Counted from the first letter of the stretch, positions 8,220 through 16,181 are shown. The stretch: DNA of 64,000 nt from Hydrocarboniphaga effusa AP103 (GCF_000271305.1 NZ_AKGD01000003.1:608279-672278); one strand, 5' to 3'. Made by a program: numbers and translations. Notes: generated by a model not told the origin, from the sequence alone.

Positions 8220-9845
8220 GTGAAAATGTTCCAGCGCTTCACGGCCGTGCTCGCCTTGGGGGCGGTCGCCTTGCTGTCCTCCCTGCAGGCGCAAGCGGCC
8301 ACCGCAAGCTCAGCGAAATCGGGCTCGGCACAAAAGCCGCTGCGCATCGCGGTCATGCGCTTCGAGCACGAGACGGTCACTTTCCTGCCGTTCGATACCG
8401 TCAAGGACGATTTCATCTACGAAGGCTCGCCTGCACGCGGCGACGCGCTGCTCGAGGGCAGCAGCTACGACAAGAGCCGCTCTTCGATCGGCGGCTTCGT
8501 GAAAGTGGCGCGCGAGCATGCGAACGTCGAACTCGTCGGCATCGAATCGCCGCTCGGTTCGAAGAAGGGAACCGGCTCGGGCTGGATCACCAAGGAAGCC
8601 TTCGACTACTTCGTCGACAACATGATCAAGGACATCAAGGCGCAAGGGCCGTTCGACGGCGCCTACCTGTCGCTGCATGGCGCGATGGGCGTCCGCGACG
8701 TCGCCAAGCCCGAAGCCGTCATCGCACGCCGCGTGCGCGAAGCCATCGGCCCGAAGGCGATGATCGTCGGCACCTTCGACCCGCACGGCAACGAGGACGA
8801 GGATTTCCTGAAGTACGCGAATCTTGCGTTCACGATCAAGTATTACCCGCACTACGACGGCTATCTGCAGGGCGAGCGCGCGGCGCGCACGCTGATCCGT
8901 GCGCTGCGTGGCGACTACAAGCCCACCACCGCGACGCGCAAGCCGCCGATCATCACGGCCTCGGTGCTGCAGTGGACGGGCGCCTCGCCGTGGATGGATC
9001 TGGTGCAGCGTGCGCTGGTCTGGGAAGCACGCTCGCCGGACGTCTACGTGAACTTCTACTACGGCTTCGCGTTCGCCGACGTGGTCGACGCGGGCATGAC
9101 CTTCCAGGTGATGACCAACGGCGATCCGGAACTCGCGAACAAGATCGCCGACGACATGGCCAGCACTGCTTGGCGCCTGCGCAAGGAGCTGGTTTCGGGT
9201 ACCAAGGTGTACTCGCATACCGAAGGCGTGAAGCTCGCCAAGGAGGCGATCAAGAGCGGCAAGACGCCGTTCGTGCTGGCCGATCACAGCGACCGTTCGG
9301 GCGCCGCGACCTGGCTGCTCAAGCAGGTCATCGACCAGAAGCTGTCCGGTACGCTGATCGGCACGATCGCGGATCCCGAAGCCATCGAGACGCTGCGCAA
9401 GCAGGGCGTCAAGGTCGGCGACAAGTTCGACATGATGATCGGCGGCAGGCTCGACGAATCGGCCGGCGATCCGGTGCGCGTGGTCGGCACCGTGAACACG
9501 GTCAGCGGCCCGGCCGGCGATGCCAAGGGCGCCCAGCTCTGGGTCAGCGTGAAGTTCGGTGACGGCAACGTCGTCGTCATCAGCCCGAACCTGTTCCAGG
9601 TGCGCTGGCCCGAGGTGTTCAACGACATCGGCATCAACCCGGCCGACTTCAAGGGCTTCGCGATCAAGTCGCGCGTGCATTTCCGCCGCGGCTTCTACGA
9701 CAACGGCTACGCGCCGACGATCCTGCTCGTCGAGCCCGACCAGCCTTTCCTCGGCACGGTTCGACTCGAAGGGCTCAAGTACCAGCATCTCAAGCTCGAC
9801 AAGTTCTATCCGTACGGCAAGAACGTGAGCTATCCGGCCAAGTGA
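8220..9845 (+). CDS. M81 (MlrC-type) metallopeptidase, Sec-exported
   Basis: This 541-residue protein belongs to peptidase family M81, named after the microcystin-degrading MlrC. A Sec signal peptide (residues 1 to about 26, ending LQAQA) precedes the N-terminal M81 domain, which carries RFEHETVTF (E49-H50-E51), LHGAMGVRD, GTFDPHGNED and KYYPHYDGY. These Glu, His and Asp residues correspond to the zinc/catalytic set described for MlrC. A C-terminal MlrC_C-like domain contains LADHSDRSGAATW and GGRLDESAG. The start may be GTG 8220 or ATG 8226. It is the first of three tandem paralogues and the only one without a twin-arginine signal. The peptide substrate is unknown; D-amino-acid genes around it suggest D-residue-containing peptides. 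Confidence 0.85.
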   Translation: MKMFQRFTAVLALGAVALLSSLQAQAATASSAKSGSAQKPLRIAVMRFEHETVTFLPFDTVKDDFIYEGSPARGDALLEGSSYDKSRSSIGGFVKVAREHANVELVGIESPLGSKKGTGSGWITKEAFDYFVDNMIKDIKAQGPFDGAYLSLHGAMGVRDVAKPEAVIARRVREAIGPKAMIVGTFDPHGNEDEDFLKYANLAFTIKYYPHYDGYLQGERAARTLIRALRGDYKPTTATRKPPIITASVLQWTGASPWMDLVQRALVWEARSPDVYVNFYYGFAFADVVDAGMTFQVMTNGDPELANKIADDMASTAWRLRKELVSGTKVYSHTEGVKLAKEAIKSGKTPFVLADHSDRSGAATWLLKQVIDQKLSGTLIGTIADPEAIETLRKQGVKVGDKFDMMIGGRLDESAGDPVRVVGTVNTVSGPAGDAKGAQLWVSVKFGDGNVVVISPNLFQVRWPEVFNDIGINPADFKGFAIKSRVHFRRGFYDNGYAPTILLVEPDQPFLGTVRLEGLKYQHLKLDKFYPYGKNVSYPAK

Positions 9846-9852
9846 AGACGAA

Positions 9853-9875
9853 CCCCTCTCCGGAAAGGAGAGGGG
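9853..9875. repeat. Intergenic hairpin repeat (ccctctcc type)
   Basis: CCCCTCTCC (9853-9861) pairs perfectly with GGAGAGGGG (9867-9875) around a GGAAA loop, right after the first M81 gene. There is no T-run, so it looks more like a REP-type element or processing/stability hairpin than a terminator. A similar sequence style appears at 16110-16152. Confidence 0.6.
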
Positions 9876-9913
9876 CAGGGTAGCCAATGTCGCCGCTGCG
9901 ATGACGGAAAAGC

Positions 9914-9980
9914 GATAACCCACGGTTATGCACTCCCGGCATCAATTCATTGGATCGCAGCGGGACGCGGCCCCTATCGT
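9914..9980 (+). promoter_or_regulatory. LysR-type operator/promoter element, copy C (second M81 gene)
   Basis: GATAAC-CCACG-GTTATG (9914-9930), 14 bp, ATTCATTGGAT (9945-9955), 18 bp, CTATCG (9974-9979) with a -10-like TATCGT at 9975-9980. Spacing is identical to copy A throughout. The second M81 gene starts at 10055. Confidence 0.75.
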
Positions 9981-10054
9981 CGACCGATCATCGATCGAAT
10001 CAGGCCCTCGCTGGCCTGGCCTCCTCATCAGCAGCAGGAATCAGGAACCGCTTC

Positions 10055-11668
10055 ATGAAAATCACGCGTAGAAAAATGCTGTCCGTCTCGACCGTCGCAG
10101 GCCTTTCGGCCACCGGTCTGGCGAGCGGCGTGCAGGCGGCCGAAAAGAAGGCTGGCAGCAACAGCAAGCCGATCCGCATTGCGGTGATGAACTTCATGCA
10201 CGAGAACGTCACCTTCCTGCCGTACGACACCGTGCTCGACGACTTCATCTACGAAGGCTCGCCGGCGCGCGGCGAAGCGCTGCTCGGCTCGGGCTTCGGC
10301 ACCATCACCGGCTTCGTGAAAGTGGCGCGCGAGCATGCGAACGTCGAAGTCGTCGGCATCGAATCGCCGCTGTTTCCGAAGCGCGGTTCGGCCTCGGGCT
10401 GGGTGACGAAGGACGCCTTCGACACCTTGATGGCGAACATGATCAAGGACCTCAAGGCGCAAGGGCCGTTCGACGGCGCCTACCTGTCGCTGCACGGCGC
10501 CATGAGCGTGCGTGACGTGCCGCGCGCAGAAGCCGAGATCGCGCGCCGAGTGCGCGAAGTGATCGGCCCGAAGGCTTTCATCGCCGGCACTTTCGATCCG
10601 CACGGCAACGAGGATCAGGAGTTCCTGCGCTACGCGAACTTCGCGTTCTGCATCAAGTATTACCCGCACTACGACGATCATCTGCAGGGCGAGCGCGCCG
10701 CGCGCATGCTGATTCGCAGCATTCGCGGCGACTACAAGCCGACGACGGCGACGCGCAAGCCGCCGATCATCACGGCCTCGGTGCTGCAGTGGACGGGCGC
10801 TTCGCCGTGGATGGACCTCGTGCAGCGCGCACTGGTGTGGGAGGCGCGTTCGCCGGATGTCTACGTGAGCTTCTACTACGGCTTCGCGTTCGGCGACGCG
10901 GTGGATTGCGGCATGACTTTCCAGGTGATGACCAATGGCGATCCGGAACTCGCGAACAAGGTCGCCGAAGACATGGCGATGACGGCCTGGCGCCTGCGCA
11001 AGGAGCTCGTCTACGGCACCAAGGTGTACTCGCATGCCGAAGGTGTGAAGCTGGCCAAGGAAGCGATCGCCAGCGGCAAGAACCTGCCGGTGGTACTGGC
11101 CGATCACAGCGATCGCTCCGGCGCCGCGACCTGGCAGCTCGAACAGGTCATCAGCCAGAAGCTCAGCAAGACGCTGCTCGGAACCGTCGCGGACGAGCAG
11201 GCGATCGAGGCGCTGCGCAAGAAGGGCGTCAAGGTCGGTGACAAGTTCGACATGGAGATCGGCGGCCGTCTCGACGAATCGGCCGGCAAGCCGGTGCGCG
11301 TGACCGGCGTGGTCCACACCGTGAGCGGTGGCATCGGGCGCTTCGGCGGTGCGGCCAAGTCGCAGCTCTGGGTCAGCGTCAAGTTCGGCGACGGCAACGT
11401 CGTCATCATCAGCCCCTACCTGTACCAGAACCTCGAGCCCGACGAGTTCCTGGACCTGGGCATCAACCCGGCTGACTTCAAGGTGTTCTGCATCAAGTCG
11501 CGCGTGCATTTCCGCCGCGGTTATCACGACAACGGCTACGCCAAGACGATTCTGCTCGTCGAGCCCGAGCAGCCCTTCGTCGGTACCGTGCGACTCGAAG
11601 CGCTCAATTACAAATACGTCAAGCTCGACAAGTTCTACCCGTACGGGAAGAACGTCACTTATCCCTGA
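10055..11668 (+). CDS. M81 (MlrC-type) metallopeptidase, Tat-exported
   Basis: This is the second M81 paralogue (537 residues), closely similar to its neighbours along its whole length. It starts with a twin-arginine signal, MKITRRKMLSVSTV, and the hydrophobic stretch ends near GVQAAEKK, so it is probably folded and metal-loaded in the cytoplasm before export. The active-site segments NFMHENVTF, LHGAMSVRD, GTFDPHGNED and KYYPHYDDH are intact. The Met at 10055 is preferred over an upstream TTG because the Tat motif begins there and AGGAA lies just upstream. It has its own LysR-type element, and a terminator follows at 11721-11761. Confidence 0.85.
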   Translation: MKITRRKMLSVSTVAGLSATGLASGVQAAEKKAGSNSKPIRIAVMNFMHENVTFLPYDTVLDDFIYEGSPARGEALLGSGFGTITGFVKVAREHANVEVVGIESPLFPKRGSASGWVTKDAFDTLMANMIKDLKAQGPFDGAYLSLHGAMSVRDVPRAEAEIARRVREVIGPKAFIAGTFDPHGNEDQEFLRYANFAFCIKYYPHYDDHLQGERAARMLIRSIRGDYKPTTATRKPPIITASVLQWTGASPWMDLVQRALVWEARSPDVYVSFYYGFAFGDAVDCGMTFQVMTNGDPELANKVAEDMAMTAWRLRKELVYGTKVYSHAEGVKLAKEAIASGKNLPVVLADHSDRSGAATWQLEQVISQKLSKTLLGTVADEQAIEALRKKGVKVGDKFDMEIGGRLDESAGKPVRVTGVVHTVSGGIGRFGGAAKSQLWVSVKFGDGNVVIISPYLYQNLEPDEFLDLGINPADFKVFCIKSRVHFRRGYHDNGYAKTILLVEPEQPFVGTVRLEALNYKYVKLDKFYPYGKNVTYP

Positions 11669-11720
11669 GCGAGATCGCCCGCGGCAACAGCACCGAGGGC
11701 GTTCTCTTTGGGTGTCGCGA

Positions 11721-11761
11721 GCGCCACGAGTCGGTTGGGGAGCCGGCGAGTGGCGTTTTTT
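11721..11761 (+). terminator. Terminator between second and third M81 genes
   Basis: CGCCAC (11722-11727) pairs with GTGGCG (11750-11755), with partial pairing inside the 22-nt interior, and a run of six T follows. It implies that the third M81 gene is not simply read through from the second. Confidence 0.7.
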
Positions 11762-11824
11762 CTATGTGCATCACGTGCGGTTCGAACCATTCTGAAACTA
11801 CGTCACTGAGTACAAGGGAGCAGC

Positions 11825-13453
11825 ATGAAGATCACTCGAAGAGAAATCATCAAGGCCATCGGCCCGGCGTCGCTGGCTGGGGTTTCGCTGGGGTTCACGG
11901 CGCAGGCGGCCGAGAAATCGGCCTCGTCCAAGCCATCGGCCAAGCCGCTGCGGATCGCGGCGATCTACTTCGTGCACGAGACGGTGACGTTCCTGCCGTA
12001 CGACACCACGCTCGAAGATTTCATCTACGAAGGCTCGCCCGCGCGCGGCGAAGCCCTGCTGTCTTCGGACCCGCAAGGGGCGATGGGCGGCTTCGTCAAA
12101 GTGGCGCGCGAACATGCGAACGTCGAAGTCATCGGCATCGAATCGCCGCTGATGCCCAAGACCGGCTCGGCCTCGGGCTGGATCGACAAGACCACCTACG
12201 ATCATTTCGTCAACAAGATGATCGATGAGCTCAAGGCCCAGGGGCCGTGGGACTGCGTCTACCTCGCACTGCACGGTGCGATGGGCGTTCGTGGCGTGGA
12301 GCGCCCGGAAGCCGAACTCGCCCGGCGCGTGCGCGCGGTGGTGGGACCGAAGGCTTTCATCGGAGGCACCTTCGACCCGCACGGCAACGAAGATCCGGAG
12401 TTCCTGCGCCACGCCAATCTCGCGTTCTGCGTGAAGTATTACCCGCACTATGACTACTACCTGCAGGGCGAGCGCATGGCGCGTGCGCTGATCCGCTGCG
12501 CCCGCGGTGATTACAAGCCGACCACGGCCACGCGCAAGCCGCCGATGATCACGCCGTCGGTGCTGCAGTGGACTGGCCAGTCGCCATGGATGGACATGGT
12601 GCAGCGCGCGCTGGTCTGGGAAGCGCGTCTGCCCGACGTCTACGTGAGCTTCTATTACGGCTTCGCGTTCATGGATTCGGCCGAAGCCGGCATGACCTTC
12701 CAGGTGATGACCAATGGCGATCCGGAGCTCGCGAACAAGATCGCCGACGACATGGCGCTCACCGCGTGGCGTCGCCGCGAAGAGTTCTACGCCACCAAGG
12801 TGCTGTCGATGAAGGAGGGCGTGGCCAAGGCCAAGGAAGCGATGAAAGCGGGCAAGACGCCGATCGTACTGGCCGACCACAGCGACCGCTCCGGTGCGGC
12901 GACCTGGCTGTTGCGCGAAGTCATCGACCAGAAGCTCAGCAACACGCTGATCGCGACGGTCGCGGACAAGGACACGATCGAAGCCTTGCGCAAGAAGGGC
13001 GTCAAGGTCGGCGACAAGTTCGACATGCTGGTCGGCGGCAAGCTCGACGTTTCGGCCGGCGAGCCGGTGCGCATCGTCGGCACCGTCAACACAGTCAGCG
13101 GTGGCTCGGGCGGGCGGCGCGACGGACGCGTCAGCGCGGCGGCTTCGCAGCTCTGGGTCAGCGTCAAGTTCGGTGACGGCAACGTGCTCGTGATCAGCCC
13201 GTACCTGCACCAGAACACCGAGCCGGACGCTTTCCTCGACATCGGCATCAACCCGGACAGCTTCAAGGCGATCGCGATCAAGTCGCGCGTGCATTTCCGT
13301 CGCGGCTACTACGACAGCGGTTATGCCAAGACGATCCTGCTGGTGGAGCCCGACCAGCCCTTCGTCGGCACCGTGAGGCTCGACGCGCTCGACTACAAGC
13401 ATCTCGACCTGAAGAAGTTCTATCCGTATGGAAAGAACATCTCGTATCCGTAG
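11825..13453 (+). CDS. M81 (MlrC-type) metallopeptidase, Tat-exported
   Basis: This is the third tandem M81 paralogue (542 residues). It begins MKITRREIIKAIG, a twin-arginine signal, with the processed end near FTAQAAEKS. Zinc/catalytic segments IYFVHETVTF, LHGAMGVRG, GTFDPHGNED and KYYPHYDYY are present, and the C-terminal domain has LADHSDRSGAATW and a slightly longer insertion (GGSGGRRDGRVSAA) than its sisters. A strong AAGGGAG ribosome site lies 4 bp before the ATG. Unlike the other two it has no CATAAC-type element upstream, and a terminator separates it from the second copy, so its control probably differs. Confidence 0.85.
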   Translation: MKITRREIIKAIGPASLAGVSLGFTAQAAEKSASSKPSAKPLRIAAIYFVHETVTFLPYDTTLEDFIYEGSPARGEALLSSDPQGAMGGFVKVAREHANVEVIGIESPLMPKTGSASGWIDKTTYDHFVNKMIDELKAQGPWDCVYLALHGAMGVRGVERPEAELARRVRAVVGPKAFIGGTFDPHGNEDPEFLRHANLAFCVKYYPHYDYYLQGERMARALIRCARGDYKPTTATRKPPMITPSVLQWTGQSPWMDMVQRALVWEARLPDVYVSFYYGFAFMDSAEAGMTFQVMTNGDPELANKIADDMALTAWRRREEFYATKVLSMKEGVAKAKEAMKAGKTPIVLADHSDRSGAATWLLREVIDQKLSNTLIATVADKDTIEALRKKGVKVGDKFDMLVGGKLDVSAGEPVRIVGTVNTVSGGSGGRRDGRVSAAASQLWVSVKFGDGNVLVISPYLHQNTEPDAFLDIGINPDSFKAIAIKSRVHFRRGYYDSGYAKTILLVEPDQPFVGTVRLDALDYKHLDLKKFYPYGKNISYP

Positions 13454-13488
13454 CAAGGGGCCCAGAAGGTCGGGGTGCCACAAGGCTA

Positions 13489-13494
13489 TATAAT
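13489..13494 (+). promoter_or_regulatory. Consensus -10 box (TATAAT) between third M81 gene and tonB
   Basis: A perfect TATAAT occurs 36 bp after the third M81 stop codon. I see no convincing -35 hexamer at 16-18 bp. About 40 bp further on is a good terminator (13528-13566), so a short transcript of roughly 65 nt could be made here. It may also be chance. Confidence 0.35.
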
Positions 13495-13527
13495 TGCAAG
13501 CCGCAGTGGCGCCCTGCTCCGCATGTT

Positions 13528-13566
13528 GATCGCGTTCGTCAACCTGTAACGCGATCACTCTATTTT
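13528..13566 (+). terminator. Rho-independent terminator before tonB promoter
   Basis: GATCGCGTT (13528-13536) and AACGCGATC (13548-13556) form a perfect 9-bp stem with an 11-nt loop, followed by a T-rich tail. It ends transcription from the third M81 gene or from the putative short transcript starting near 13500. Confidence 0.75.
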
Positions 13567-13592
13567 TGTTAAAAAAGTTTGAGATAGAAATA

Positions 13593-13658
13593 CATAACTT
13601 CGAGTTATGTCGGCAGTCGATCAATTCATTTGATAGAGGGCTGCCGAAACCCTATCTT
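13593..13658 (+). promoter_or_regulatory. LysR-type operator/promoter element, copy D (tonB operon)
   Basis: CATAAC-TTCGA-GTTATG (13593-13609), 14 bp, ATTCATTTGAT (13624-13634), 17 bp, CTATCT (13652-13657) with a -10-like TATCTT. The 30 bp upstream are A+T-rich, unlike the surrounding DNA. The 400-base gap 13454-13854 holds this element, the terminator before it and a long leader of about 190 nt, but no convincing gene. The leader includes a GGAAAGC/GCTTTCC hairpin just before the ribosome site of tonB. Confidence 0.75.
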
Positions 13659-13854
13659 CTGGCTGTCACGATTCATTTGGCCCTGAGTGTGAAAGCACAC
13701 ATCAGAACCCGATTAAAATTTTTTCATCATTGCGATTTATGTGATCCATCCAAAAAACAGCGGAAGAAATAACAGAGCCCACCCGTAGGAGCGGCGACGG
13801 CTTGTGAAGCACCTTTGGGAAAGCACTCTTCGCTTTCCGCCATGCAGGAGTTAA

Positions 13855-14487
13855 ATGATGGAATTTGGCAAACGCCAAGACCCCAAGAAGCGGTTGTACG
13901 GCATCGTGGGCGTGGTGCTTTTTCACGTTTTGCTGGTTTGGGGTCTCGTGTCGGGTCTGGCTCGCAAGGCGATCGAAGTGCTGCCGTCGCCGATCGAAAC
14001 CCAGATCCTCGAAGACGATGTTCCGCAAGAGGAGCCGCCACCGCCGCCGCCTCCGCCGGATCTCGACATTCCGCCGCCGCCGTTCGTGCCCCCGCCTGAA
14101 ATCAATATCGCGACGCCACCGCCGCCGTCACAGAACACGCTGTCCGCTGTGTCGACGACGCCGCCTCCGCCGGCCCCGCCGCCGGTCGCCGCCCCCAAGC
14201 CCGCTGTTCGCGTTGCGCCCGTCGTCAAGGCCAGCGCCTGCCGTCAGCCGGAATATCCGCCGGTCTCGGAGCGCCTGGGTGAAGCCGGAACCGTGGTGCT
14301 GCAGATGCTGGTGGGCGTCGACGGCAAGGTGACCGAGAGCCGGATCGAGACGAGCAGCGGTTTCGAACGTCTCGACAAGGCTGCTCAGCAGGCGCTGTCG
14401 CGCTGCCGGTTCACGCCGGGCTCCGTCGACGGCAAACCCGAGCCGAGCTGGGCCCCGCTCAAGTACACGTTCAAGCCGCAGTCCTGA
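13855..14487 (+). CDS. tonB: Energy transducer TonB
   Basis: This 210-residue TonB-family protein has one N-terminal transmembrane anchor (about 14-35, GIVGVVLFHVLLVWGLVSG), a proline-rich periplasmic spacer (about 55-115, many PPPP runs) and a C-terminal TonB domain (about 125-208). The domain shows the usual YPPVSERLGEAGTVVLQMLVG and SGFERLDKAAQQALSRCRF patterns. It carries proton-motive energy from ExbB/ExbD to outer-membrane receptors. A start at the second Met (13858) gives better spacing from the AGGAG at 13846. It opens a five-gene operon (tonB-exbB-exbD-exbD-TPR) and is preceded by the shared LysR-type element. Confidence 0.9.
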   Translation: MMEFGKRQDPKKRLYGIVGVVLFHVLLVWGLVSGLARKAIEVLPSPIETQILEDDVPQEEPPPPPPPPDLDIPPPPFVPPPEINIATPPPPSQNTLSAVSTTPPPPAPPPVAAPKPAVRVAPVVKASACRQPEYPPVSERLGEAGTVVLQMLVGVDGKVTESRIETSSGFERLDKAAQQALSRCRFTPGSVDGKPEPSWAPLKYTFKPQS

Positions 14488-14523
14488 CACGCAGTCCTGA
14501 TTCCTATCATTTGGAGATATTCG

Positions 14524-15390
14524 ATGTTGTTCAAAGCCTCTCTCAAGGCGCTGATCCTGAGCGCCACCGTGTTGCTGCCGACGGCGCTGATGGCGCAGGA
14601 CGCTCCCGCCGAAGCTCCGGCCACCGAAGCGCCTGCCGAAACGGCCGCTCCGGCGCCGGTCGCTGCCGAAACCGCCGCTCCTGCCGAAGCTCCGGCCGCC
14701 GGTGACAAGGAGACCATCGCCGTCGAGAACCCTTATGGGATCGGCGCGCTGTGGGCGCAGGGCGACTTCGTCGCCAAGGGTGTTCTGGTGCTGATGCTGA
14801 TCATGTCGGGTGCGACCTGGTACATCATGATCGTCAAGCTCATCGACCAGACCAAGCTGTTCAAGCAGGCCAAGGAAGCCAACGCCACGTTCTGGACCAG
14901 CAAGTCGGTCGCCGAAGGTCTCTCCAAGGTCAAGACGGGCACGCCATTCTGGTACATCGCCGATCGTGGCGTCGCCGCGAGCCAGCATCACGAAGGTACG
15001 CTGGTCGAGCAGATCGACCTGTCGAGCTGGGTGACGATGAGCATCAATCGCGCGGTCGACGAAATCCAGAGCAAGCTGCAGGGCGGCCTCGCCGTGCTCG
15101 CCACCGTGGGTTCGACCGCTCCGTTCGTGGGCCTGTTCGGCACGGTCTGGGGCATCTACCACGCGCTGACGGCCATCGGCATCAGCGGCCAGGCCTCGAT
15201 CGACAAGGTCGCCGGTCCGGTCGGTGAAGCGCTGATCATGACCGCCATCGGTCTGGCGGTCGCCGTGCCGGCGGTCATGGGCTACAACTGGCTGGTTCGC
15301 CGCAACAAGGCGGGCATGGAGACGGTGCGCAGCTTCAGCGCGGACCTGCACTCGGTCCTGCTGTCCGGCACCCGCGTCGGCAACAAGTAA
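14524..15390 (+). CDS. exbB: ExbB-type MotA/TolQ/ExbB proton channel protein
   Basis: This 288-residue inner-membrane protein has a signal-like start (ALMAQDAPAEAP) and an Ala/Pro/Glu-rich periplasmic stretch to about residue 60. The ExbB core follows: transmembrane helix at about 85-105, a cytoplasmic domain, and two C-terminal helices containing ATVGSTAPFVGLFGTVWGIYHA and MTAIGLAVAVPAVMGYNWLVRR, the hallmark of this channel family. With ExbD it energises TonB. GGAG lies just before its start. The long N-terminal periplasmic extension is seen in ExbB of several xanthomonads. Confidence 0.92.
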   Translation: MLFKASLKALILSATVLLPTALMAQDAPAEAPATEAPAETAAPAPVAAETAAPAEAPAAGDKETIAVENPYGIGALWAQGDFVAKGVLVLMLIMSGATWYIMIVKLIDQTKLFKQAKEANATFWTSKSVAEGLSKVKTGTPFWYIADRGVAASQHHEGTLVEQIDLSSWVTMSINRAVDEIQSKLQGGLAVLATVGSTAPFVGLFGTVWGIYHALTAIGISGQASIDKVAGPVGEALIMTAIGLAVAVPAVMGYNWLVRRNKAGMETVRSFSADLHSVLLSGTRVGNK

Positions 15391-15472
15391 GGTCCCAGGT
15401 TGTGAAGGGCAAGATACGCGAGGCGAGTTTCACTCTCCCCACGTCTCAAACGGCTTGTCCTTCACTTTTTAT

Positions 15473-15561
15473 CCGGGAACCGGAACTCGGGAATCGGGAG
15501 TGAAGGGTCGGGAATCGTAAAAGCCAATGAACGGCTGCGCGATCCCGCTTCAACGATTCCC
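15473..15561. repeat. Intergenic gggaatc repeat with inverted arms
   Basis: The 215-bp gap between exbB and exbD holds a degenerate tandem of gggaatcggga-type units, followed by GGGAATCGT (15510-15518) and its inverted copy ACGATTCCC (15553-15561), 34 nt apart. Such gattcccg/cgggaatc elements are scattered between genes in Xanthomonadales. No gene or promoter is evident. Confidence 0.55.
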
Positions 15562-15605
15562 AAGGCCCCATTCCAGATTCCCCAAAAGTTCGGAGAACTT
15601 TTCCG

Positions 15606-16034
15606 ATGGCGATGCAAGTAGGTGGAGACGACGAAGGCGAAGACGCCGTTGTCTCCGCGATCAATACCACGCCGCTGGTGGACGTGATGCTGGTGCTGCT
15701 GATCATCTTTTTGATCACGATTCCGGTGGTGACGCAGACGGTGCCGGTGAAGCTGCCGAACGAGCGCAACCAGGCGCTGCAGACCAAGCCCGAGAACATC
15801 GTGATTGCGATCGACAAGGACGGGAACATGTACTGGAACGTCTCGCGCGTTGCAGACACGAACGCCTTGTTCGAGAAGCTGAAGGTGGAAGCGGTGAAGG
15901 TGCCGCAGCCGGAAGTTCACATTCGCGGCGATCAGACGAGTCGCTACCAGGCTGTTGGGCAAGTGATGGTGACTTGCCAGCGCGCGGGTATCGCGAAAGT
16001 CGGGTTCATTCTCGAACCGCCGCCGAGAGGCTAA
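15606..16034 (+). CDS. exbD: ExbD, first copy
   Basis: This is a 142-residue biopolymer transport protein. A short cytoplasmic start is followed by INTTPLVDVMLVLLIIFLITIPV (about 20-42), the single transmembrane helix carrying the conserved aspartate (LVDVML) of the ExbD/TolR proton path. The periplasmic domain runs to the end. It partners ExbB and TonB. A second, related exbD follows after a repeat-containing gap, a duplicated arrangement common in xanthomonad TonB loci. Confidence 0.92.
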   Translation: MAMQVGGDDEGEDAVVSAINTTPLVDVMLVLLIIFLITIPVVTQTVPVKLPNERNQALQTKPENIVIAIDKDGNMYWNVSRVADTNALFEKLKVEAVKVPQPEVHIRGDQTSRYQAVGQVMVTCQRAGIAKVGFILEPPPRG

Positions 16035-16109
16035 GCAACAAGATTGTGCGAAGCACCGGGAGAGGGGCTGATCGGAAAGTGCGCTCACTTTTCAGACGAA
16101 CCCTCTCTC

Positions 16110-16152
16110 CCCTTGCTCACGCAAGGGACTCTCTCCCGCAAGCGGGAGAGAG
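16110..16152. repeat. Double hairpin repeat between the two exbD genes
   Basis: Two adjacent hairpins: CCCTTGC/GCAAGGG (16110-16127) and an 11-bp perfect stem CTCTCTCCCGC/GCGGGAGAGAG (16129-16152) with a 2-nt interior. There is no T-run. It resembles the ctctccc/gggagag intergenic elements of this bacterial group and may protect or process the operon transcript. Confidence 0.6.
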
Positions 16153-16181
16153 GACCAATCAAATCGAACGGAGCAATCCCA

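Noticed and set aside
8220..11668. The near-identical stretches of the M81 genes as an assembly duplication
   Set aside because: The copies differ throughout in protein sequence, signal peptides and spacing, so they are real paralogues.
8220..13453. Naming the M81 genes as a microcystin-degradation (mlr) locus
   Set aside because: No MlrA, MlrB or MlrD gene is present, and the neighbours suggest D-amino-acid use in general. Family membership does not show the substrate.
8310..13624. Long minus-strand open frames opposite the three M81 genes
   Set aside because: They are codon-position shadows in GC-rich DNA: they are Arg/His/Asp-rich, without ribosome sites or family motifs, and repeat because the genes beneath are paralogues.
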